NCBI RefSeq assembly: GCF_012277075.1
Contig: NZ_JAAXMT010000004.1
Location: forward strand, 62,001 to 126,000
Direction: 5' to 3'
Source: Streptococcus alactolyticus
GTDB lineage: Bacteria > Bacillota > Bacilli > Lactobacillales > Streptococcaceae
DNA length: 64,000 nt
In this document: piece after piece, positions 58,285-64,000 of the stretch
Layout of the letters: every line of letters starts with the position of its first letter
Numbering within the stretch: the first letter of the stretch is position 1
Notes under the pieces: model-generated
The model's database searches: none
Told to the model about the DNA's origin: nothing
Seen by the model: the letters and a program-made list of their open reading frames with translations, nothing else
Translations under genes and position numbers: made by a program

Positions 58285-58749
58285 ATGTCACGTTCACAAA
58301 ATGTGATTTTAACCAATATGTGTCTGATTGAGGACGATCGGGGGCGGTTGGTGATGCAGATTCGGGACCCAAAACGTTATGCTTGGTCAGGAGCTGCTCT
58401 ACCAGGTGGACACATTGAGCCGCATGAAAGCTTGGTTGAATCGGTTATTCGTGAAATTAAGGAAGAAACGGGCTTAACCATCAAACACCCGCAATTAGTT
58501 GGCATGAAACATTGGTACACCAAGGACGATGAGCGTTATCTGGTCTTTCTTTATCGCACGTCTGAATTTGAAGGTAACCTTCGTTCGTCTGATGAGGGCG
58601 AAGTCAAATGGGTATCTCGACAAGAGTTGCCACAACTTCCTCTTGCCTATGATATGCTGAATTTACTTCGTGTCTTTGATGAGGATAATCTCAACGAACT
58701 CTTTTACCGCGAACGCTTAGAAGATGACTTCCTACGCGAATTTTGGTGA
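58285..58749 (+). CDS. mutX: 8-oxo-dGTP diphosphatase, MutX-like Nudix
   Basis: This encodes 154 residues, MSRSQNVILTNMCLIEDDRGR, with Nudix box GGHIEPHESLVESVIREIKE followed by ETG. It resembles pneumococcal MutX, which cleans oxidised dGTP from the pool. I start at ATG 58285, preceded by GAGGAGG; an earlier in-frame start lies within the doc stop and lacks a site. Confidence 0.85.
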   Translation: MSRSQNVILTNMCLIEDDRGRLVMQIRDPKRYAWSGAALPGGHIEPHESLVESVIREIKEETGLTIKHPQLVGMKHWYTKDDERYLVFLYRTSEFEGNLRSSDEGEVKWVSRQELPQLPLAYDMLNLLRVFDEDNLNELFYRERLEDDFLREFW

Positions 58750-58772
58750 GTATTGCCTTGATAAAACAACAA

Positions 58773-58801
58773 AAAAGCTTGGACGGATAATCCAAGCTTT
58801 T
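58773..58801. terminator. Bidirectional terminator between mutX and malG
   Basis: AAAAGCTTGGA-CGGATAA-TCCAAGCTTTT, an 11-bp perfect stem between convergent genes. Confidence 0.85.
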
Positions 58802-58851
58802 CGTGTATTTTTTGTGTATTACTGTAAGAAGGAGAGTGTGTGTCTTGTCTA

Positions 58852-59688
58852 TTATTTAACCGAACCACCTGTGATGCCTTCAACGTAGTATTTTTGCATA
58901 AACATGAAGAGCAAGGTGATTGGGATAGCAATGATAACCGAACCAGCCGTGAATGACATGAACCATTCATTGATGGTATCTTGTTCAAGTATTGAGAAGA
59001 GTCCGATAGCGACAGTGTATTTACTTGTCGCATCACCAAAGATAACTTTGGCAAAGATGAAGTCAATCCAAGGTCCGATAAAGGCCATCAAAGCAGTGTA
59101 AACGATAATTGGTTTTGATAGTGGCAAGGTGATTTTAAAGAAAATATCAGCGCGTGTTGCCCCATCAATCATTGCTGATTCATCAAGTGAATACGGGATG
59201 GTATCAAAGAAGCCTTTAGCAATGTAGAAACCGAGTGCGGCACCAGCTGAATAAACCAAAATCAAGGCTAGTAGGGTTTGGTCAAGGTTGAATGCCTTTA
59301 AGATGTAGTAAACGGCAATCATACTCATGAAACCCGGGAACATATTCAAGACAAGGGCAATTTTAAGGAAACCATTGCGGTGTTTGAATTTGATACGGCT
59401 CAATGAGTAAGCCATGGCTACTGTGATAAAGGTTGAAATGATACATGAAACGGTTGCAACGTACAAGGTGTTTAAGAACCATTGCCCAAAAGGAAAGGCA
59501 CTTGACGTAAAGAGCTTGATGTAGTTATCCAGTGTCCATGTTTTTGGAATAAGGTAGTTAACATACGCCGTTCCTTCGCCACGAAAACTGGTTAAGACAA
59601 CCCAAACGATAGGGAAAAGCCAAATGATTGATAAAACAATCAATAAAATATAAACAAATGTTAGTGTTAATCGCTTTTTGTTTTTCAT
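58852..59688 (-). CDS. malG: Maltodextrin ABC transporter permease MalG/MalD
   Basis: This 278-residue permease has six membrane helices, with EAA motif DESAMIDGATRADIFFKITLP and the conserved C terminus YYVEGITGGSVK of maltose-class permeases. It forms the channel with MalF. It starts one base inside the malF stop. The ATPase is not encoded here; streptococci commonly use a shared MsmK-type ATPase. Confidence 0.93.
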   Translation of the reverse strand: MKNKKRLTLTFVYILLIVLSIIWLFPIVWVVLTSFRGEGTAYVNYLIPKTWTLDNYIKLFTSSAFPFGQWFLNTLYVATVSCIISTFITVAMAYSLSRIKFKHRNGFLKIALVLNMFPGFMSMIAVYYILKAFNLDQTLLALILVYSAGAALGFYIAKGFFDTIPYSLDESAMIDGATRADIFFKITLPLSKPIIVYTALMAFIGPWIDFIFAKVIFGDATSKYTVAIGLFSILEQDTINEWFMSFTAGSVIIAIPITLLFMFMQKYYVEGITGGSVK

Positions 59689-61056
59689 TATTTTGCAACC
59701 CCTTCTTTATAAGAACTTGTTCTTGTATAAGCTAGAAGACTGAAGACTGCAGAAAGAACAAAGATGATGATACCGATAACAGAAGCTAGGTTGTAGTCTG
59801 CCGCGGTAACGGTCAGTTTGTAGAGCCAAGTAACCAGCAAGTCTGTGCTACCTGCTTGGTAGTAGTTTGAGTTTGTTGGTCCTCCACCTGTTAGCAGGTA
59901 GATAACGTTGAAGTTATTGATGTTTCCAATAGACTGTTGAATCAAGTTTGGCATCATCACCAACAAAATTTGTGGGAAGGTAATTGACTTGAAGATTTGG
60001 AACTTACTTGCTTCGTCAATTTCAGCCGCTTCGATTTGTTCTTGTGGCAAGTTCATGATGATACCAGTTGCAACAAGCATTGTTACTGGAATACCAACCC
60101 ACATATTCACGATGATAATTGAGAATTTCGCCCAAATAGGGTCTGATAAGAATGGAAGTGGATTTGCTGCTGAAATCAACCCAATTTTTTCAAGAATGGC
60201 ATTAACAGGACCAGCATCGTTAAGCAAGTTTCTCATGATAAGAAGAGAGATGAACTGTGGAACGGCGATGGTAATAACAAAGATTGTTCGCCATAATTTT
60301 TTAAATCGCAAGCCTTTAGTGTTAATGATCAAAGCCAAGACAATACCAAAGAAGAAGTTAGTTACAGTGGCAAATATCGCCCAAATCAATGTCCATGATA
60401 GAACAGGGAAGAAAGTTCCCGCCATGCGTCCATTGAAGATGCTACCAAAGTTAGAGAAACCGACCCAGTCAAATAAGCTCTTAGGTGGCAAGTGGTTGTG
60501 GTCGTAGTTGGTGAAGGCCAAACAAATCATGTAAATCAATGGTAAGACAGTGAACAAAAGCACTCCTAGCAATGGAATAGCCATCAAAGTCATGTGGAAA
60601 CGACCGTTAGCCAAAGGTTTCAAAATCTTCTTTAAAAGATGGAATTTTTAAATGTTCCTTGTCCAAAACATACAAATTATGGGCGCTTTTTAGGTTACAC
60701 CAGTAAATATAGACAAAGAAAAGACAGAAAATCAAAGAAGCCAAACCAAAAATGAGGAGCAGCATTGAGTTGTCACCCTCCATGGCAACCTTCATCTTAA
60801 TTCCGCCGACATCTTTTTCCACCAAACCTTGAGCATTTGTTCCCAAAGTAATCAAGCCGTTAATACTTGGAATGACCTGAGTCACAAAGGCGATTAAAAA
60901 GAGTATCTCAGACAGTAAGAATAACAAGCCTTTGATAAACTGTTTATGATAGAGATTTGAAAATCCCATTATTAAAAATGACAGTTTTGTATCAAAGCCA
61001 CCTTTTTTGAAAGCCTCTTGAACCGTCACACTGTCAAAATGATGTGAGTTAAACAT
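59688..61056 (-). pseudogene. malF: Maltodextrin permease malF/malC, split by a 1-nt frameshift
   Basis: Two overlapping frames make one protein: 61056-60607 (149 codons: AFKKGGFDTKLSFLIMGFSN, GDNSMLLLIFGLASL, KIPSFKEDFET) and 60623-59688 (311 codons: ANGRFHMTLMAIPLLGVLLF, EAA motif IEAAEIDEASKFQIFKSITFP). Intact streptococcal MalC/MalF is about 430-450 residues with EDxxTLADGRFHMTLM at the joint. Removing one base from the run at 60613-60615 (minus strand ACCTTTGGC to ACCTTGGC) restores ETLANGRFHM. It is either a real frameshift or a sequence error. Confidence 0.85.
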
Positions 61057-61120
61057 ACAAAGCTCCTTTATATTACTGAAAAAATAAAGTGGGGAAGCAC
61101 TTCCCCACTTTACATATGTC

Positions 61121-62383
61121 TTATTTAGCTGCTGCTAAATCTGCATCAAATTCTTGTAATTTCGTGAGGTATTTACTACTTTGAATTTTACCATTATAGA
61201 CATCACTTAAAAGAGCAGTACTTTCAGTCCAGAAAGTAGTCATTTGACTAAGTTTAGGTGTAACGACTGTGTAGTCAGAAGATGAAGCCATTGTGATAAC
61301 AGCTTGTGCTAATTCATCAGATTGTACTTTATCAGATTTTTGAACTGCTTTGTTTGAAGGGATGATGTTACGTCCTTCGTAAGTGAATTGATTTTCTTGA
61401 CTTTCTTCGCTAGTCAACATAGATGCGAGTTTGTAAGAGGCAGCAATACGGTCAGTGTCAGAACCAGCAGGTGCTTGGTTTACAGCGAAAAGTTTCACAC
61501 CAAGGAAGGCTTTTTGTTGAACGTCTTTACCACCAATGTTGATTTTTGGATAAACAGCGATACCAAGATTGTCTTTACCAACAGCTTCTTGAGCAGCTGA
61601 CAAGTCCCATGGTCCTGTTTCGATAGCAGCTACACTGCCATCACCAAATTTAGACATTGTGTTTTCAGCAGTTGTATTGACGAAACCGCTGTTGTTTTTC
61701 TGGTCAGCAATCCATTTAAGAACAGAAACACTAACTTCGTTTGCCCAGTTTGTACCGTCAACAGTTTCACCGTTTTCACCAAACAAAGTATCACCAACAG
61801 ACATGAACAATGGAGCAGTGTCATAAGCGTTCATAGATTTGAAGGTATCACCAAATGTTGCTTTAGTTGTGATGGTTTCATAGTTCTTCACATCATCCGC
61901 AGACAATTTACTCTTATTATAGAAGAGTACCTGTGATTCAATACCAAATGGGAAAGCATAAGTTTTACCATTGTATTGTGCGCCGGCAATCGCTTGCTCA
62001 GTTGCTTGTTCGCTAATTTCTTTAGCGTAATCATCTGGAATTTCTTGGATAACACCAGATTCAACTAACTGACCAAGTTGGTCGTGTGGAAGTGAAAAGA
62101 CGTCTGCAGCTTTTTCAGGGTCTTTTTTAACGTTTTCCTGAGCTTTAGAGTCGTTTGATTCGATGATGTTGACTTTGTAGCCAGATTCATCTTCGAATTT
62201 CTTCACGATTTCTTCGTAAGAGGCTTTAGCGCCTGTTGGAACCCACAATTTAATTGTTTTATCAGATGATGACGAACTTGATGATTCCGATGATGAGGAA
62301 TTCGAACAAGCCACTAACACACTACTAGTAAGTGTTAGGCCAGCGCCAGCAAGGAACAATTTTTTCCAGGTATTCTTCTTCAT
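61121..62383 (-). CDS. malX: Maltodextrin-binding lipoprotein MalX/MalE
   Basis: This 420-residue protein has a lipoprotein signal (LTSSVLVA-C) and a long serine tether, then a maltose-binding fold with KLWVPTGAKASYEEIVKKF, VFSLPHDQLGQLVESG and AIETGPWDLSAAQ. It delivers maltodextrins to MalFG. Products of the neighbouring pullulanase would be substrates. An operator for MalR lies upstream at 62430. Confidence 0.94.
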   Translation of the reverse strand: MKKNTWKKLFLAGAGLTLTSSVLVACSNSSSSESSSSSSSDKTIKLWVPTGAKASYEEIVKKFEDESGYKVNIIESNDSKAQENVKKDPEKAADVFSLPHDQLGQLVESGVIQEIPDDYAKEISEQATEQAIAGAQYNGKTYAFPFGIESQVLFYNKSKLSADDVKNYETITTKATFGDTFKSMNAYDTAPLFMSVGDTLFGENGETVDGTNWANEVSVSVLKWIADQKNNSGFVNTTAENTMSKFGDGSVAAIETGPWDLSAAQEAVGKDNLGIAVYPKINIGGKDVQQKAFLGVKLFAVNQAPAGSDTDRIAASYKLASMLTSEESQENQFTYEGRNIIPSNKAVQKSDKVQSDELAQAVITMASSSDYTVVTPKLSQMTTFWTESTALLSDVYNGKIQSSKYLTKLQEFDADLAAAK

Positions 62384-62429
62384 GTTTTCCCTCCTAGAGA
62401 AAGATTTTTAATATTTTACACTTATTATG

Positions 62430-62442
62430 CAACCGTTTGCGT
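62430..62442. promoter_or_regulatory. MalR-type operator of malX
   Basis: GCAACCGTTTGCG, a LacI-family half-symmetric site 47 nt before the malX start; compare GCAAACGCTTGCG before malQ. Confidence 0.7.
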
Positions 62443-62600
62443 TTATTGTTGATAACTTTTTTGAAAAAATTTTAATTTATTTTCAAACCTACCCCCTAAA
62501 TCATAACAAAATGTAATCGAATACAATATTTTAATTATAGGTTTTGTATCGTTTTTAGAAATAAAGCTATATAATTAAAATAAAAGAGTGTATTTTGTTA

Positions 62601-62638
62601 AGCAAACGGTTGTCTAAAAAATATCTATTGGGTATAAT
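62601..62638 (+). promoter_or_regulatory. malR promoter with overlapping operator
   Basis: AGCAAACGGTTGTC (62601-62614) overlaps the -35 TTGTCT (62610-62615), which is 17 nt from TATAAT (62633-62638). This indicates autoregulation by MalR. A second promoter-like pair TTGTCA-17-TAAAAT lies at 62675-62703. Confidence 0.65.
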
Positions 62639-62725
62639 GGTTAGCAAAAGAGTTGATAAAGATTTTACATTATCTTGTCAGTTTACGGATTCTAGTATAA
62701 AATGAAAAAGGAAAAGGAGAACTAG

Positions 62726-63751
62726 ATGGTTACAATTAAAGATGTCGCGGCTAAGGCGGGGGTCAATCCCTCAACCGTCAGTCGTGTGTTAAAAGACAAT
62801 AAATCCATTTCTCAAAAAACAAAAGACAAGGTGCGACAGGCTATGGCTGAATTGGGTTATGTGCCAAATGTCGCTGCACAAATGTTGGCAAGCAGTTTAA
62901 CCTATAATATAGGCTTGATTTTTCCGCCTCTGCTAACTCCTGACCGCCTTAGTGAACCCTTCTTTATGCAAATTCTTTCTACTATTACAAGTGAAGCAAA
63001 ATTGCATGATTTTACTGTTTCAATTGCAACAGGGATGACCGTTGATGAATTAGAAGAACAGGTGAAATTGATGTACCGCCAAAAGCGTGTGGATGGTTTT
63101 ATCGTTTTATATTCTGACCCTGAAGACCCTGTTCGTCGTTACTTGATGGATAATAAGGTTCCTTTTGTTATCGTTGGTGCACCTGAAGGTTATGAAAATG
63201 ACATTACCTATATTGATAATGATAACCAGTTGATGGGAAGACGGGCTGTTGAGTACTTATATGAAAAAGGGCATCACAACCTTTTGTTTGTGACCGATGA
63301 CTTGCAATCTGAAGTATCAGCAGAACGTTATTTTGGTTACTTGCGTGGCACAGAAAAATTAGGCTTGAAAAGCCAGCCAGCTCTCTTGTTTGACCGTAGA
63401 GAGCCTATGGTTATAGAATCCTTCATTCAACAGATTAAGGAGCAAGAAGCTACAGCCTTGATTGTAATTGCCGATACAATATCTGTTCGCATCACGCAAT
63501 TGTTGCATTACTACCAATTAAGTGTGCCAGATGATATTTCGATTATTACCTTTAACAACTCTTCTTATTCAACCTTGATTCATCCTTATTTGACTACGTT
63601 TGACATTAATATTACAAATTTAGGTCGAACCAGTTTTAGAAGGTTACTAGAATTGATAAAATCACCGAAAACATCTATCACTGAAAAAATCATAGTACCG
63701 TTTATTTTGCGAGAACGCGAAAGTGTGCGTCGGATTTCCGGTGAAGAATAA
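62726..63751 (+). CDS. malR: Maltose regulator MalR, LacI family
   Basis: This 341-residue protein has an N-terminal LacI helix-turn-helix (TIKDVAAKAGVNPSTVSRVL, then hinge AAQMLASSLTYNIGLIFP) and a periplasmic-binding-like effector domain. It lies divergent to malX and upstream of malQ, with matching palindromes in all promoters, so it is the local repressor, relieved by maltose or maltodextrin. Confidence 0.94.
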   Translation: MVTIKDVAAKAGVNPSTVSRVLKDNKSISQKTKDKVRQAMAELGYVPNVAAQMLASSLTYNIGLIFPPLLTPDRLSEPFFMQILSTITSEAKLHDFTVSIATGMTVDELEEQVKLMYRQKRVDGFIVLYSDPEDPVRRYLMDNKVPFVIVGAPEGYENDITYIDNDNQLMGRRAVEYLYEKGHHNLLFVTDDLQSEVSAERYFGYLRGTEKLGLKSQPALLFDRREPMVIESFIQQIKEQEATALIVIADTISVRITQLLHYYQLSVPDDISIITFNNSSYSTLIHPYLTTFDINITNLGRTSFRRLLELIKSPKTSITEKIIVPFILRERESVRRISGEE

Positions 63752-63772
63752 GTCTATTCTAATAGCATAACG

Positions 63773-63820
63773 AAAGCTTTTATAACTCATTTTGCTTTGA
63801 GTGATGAAAGCTTTTTTTAT
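63773..63820 (+). terminator. Terminator after malR
   Basis: Arms AAAGCTTTTATAACTCA and TGAGTGATGAAAGCTTT (one mismatch, one G-T) with T7. Confidence 0.85.
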
Positions 63821-63838
63821 TTTTTTTAACAAAAATAG

Positions 63839-63867
63839 TTGACTTATGCAAACGCTTGCGTTATAAT
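63839..63867 (+). promoter_or_regulatory. malQ promoter with MalR-type operator in the spacer
   Basis: TTGACT, 17 nt and TATAAT (63862-63867) form a near-consensus promoter. GCAAACGCTTGCGTT (63848-63862) fills the spacer, so repressor binding would exclude polymerase. Confidence 0.8.
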
Positions 63868-63907
63868 TGCAATGTAAAAAGTTTTGTTGATGAAGGAGAA
63901 AAAACGT

Positions 63908-64000
63908 ATGAACCAACGCACAAGTGGCGTATTAATGCATATTACATCACTTCCTGGCACTCAGGGAGTAGGAACGTTCGGAAAAGAGGCGTATGAATTT
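63908..64000 (+). CDS. malQ: 4-alpha-glucanotransferase MalQ, 5' end
   Basis: The first 31 codons read MNQRTSGVLMHITSLPGTQG, the conserved amylomaltase N terminus (SGVLLHxTSLPG). It disproportionates maltodextrins. GAAGGAG precedes the ATG; the gene continues beyond the window. Confidence 0.93.
   Translation, partial: MNQRTSGVLMHITSLPGTQGVGTFGKEAYEF

Overview
The window looks like chromosome of a low-GC Streptococcus, most likely from the bovis/equinus complex. This species-level guess is inference. The reasons are typical streptococcal gene orders (rodA-HAD-gyrB-ezrA; cdaA-cdaR-glmM; malX/malR divergence; AdcA with a ZinT tail), strong AGGAGG ribosome sites, extended -10 promoters, and one leftover type II-A CRISPR repeat of the kind seen in S. 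gallolyticus and S. thermophilus CRISPR3. Most of the 64 kb is ordinary core genome.

Layout. 1-5.9 kb: yvcK (partial), whiA, a C69 dipeptidase, adcA under an AdcR-type operator, zinc-independent L31, and a DHH phosphoesterase. 6.1-12.1 kb: a Ugp-type glycerophosphodiester uptake and breakdown cluster (ugpC-A-E-B-Q plus a HAD-IIA phosphatase). 12.2-20.3 kb: flavodoxin, a VTT membrane protein, chorismate mutase, L19 with its leader, tRNA-Arg(CCU), rodA, HAD, gyrB, ezrA. 20.4-28.8 kb: a complete histidine operon behind a T-box, with a SerB-like phosphatase that probably supplies the otherwise missing histidinol-phosphatase. 28.8-32.1 kb: an LPxTG pullulanase gene that has lost its signal-peptide/CBM41 part but keeps a MalR-type operator. 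32-44.9 kb: Nudix, glycerate kinase, YueI, enolase, gatD/murT, cdaA-cdaR-glmM, hemW, acyl-ACP thioesterase, HAD-IIA, DUF1461.

44.9-46 kb is the accessory spot. It holds a scar of a type II-A CRISPR-Cas locus: the 3' half of a tracrRNA on the minus strand and one terminal repeat on the plus strand, in the order expected for a lost tracrRNA-cas9-cas1-cas2-csn2-array locus. Between them lie the 3' end of a membrane-protein gene and an apparent type I toxin-antitoxin module: a 20-residue hydrophobic peptide whose Shine-Dalgarno sequence is buried in a hairpin, overlapped by a predicted antisense RNA.

46-58.8 kb: a SulP transporter, a peptide-binding lipoprotein, a pseudouridine synthase, small DUF4044, obg, a small conserved ORF, a 240-bp tract of five strong hairpins, the glutamine ABC transporter (glnQ and a fused glnHP), uvrB, a phd/doc pair with a damaged Doc active site, and MutX-like Nudix. 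58.8-64 kb: the maltodextrin region malG, malF (split by a 1-nt frameshift), malX, divergent malR and the start of malQ, with MalR-type operators shared with pulA.
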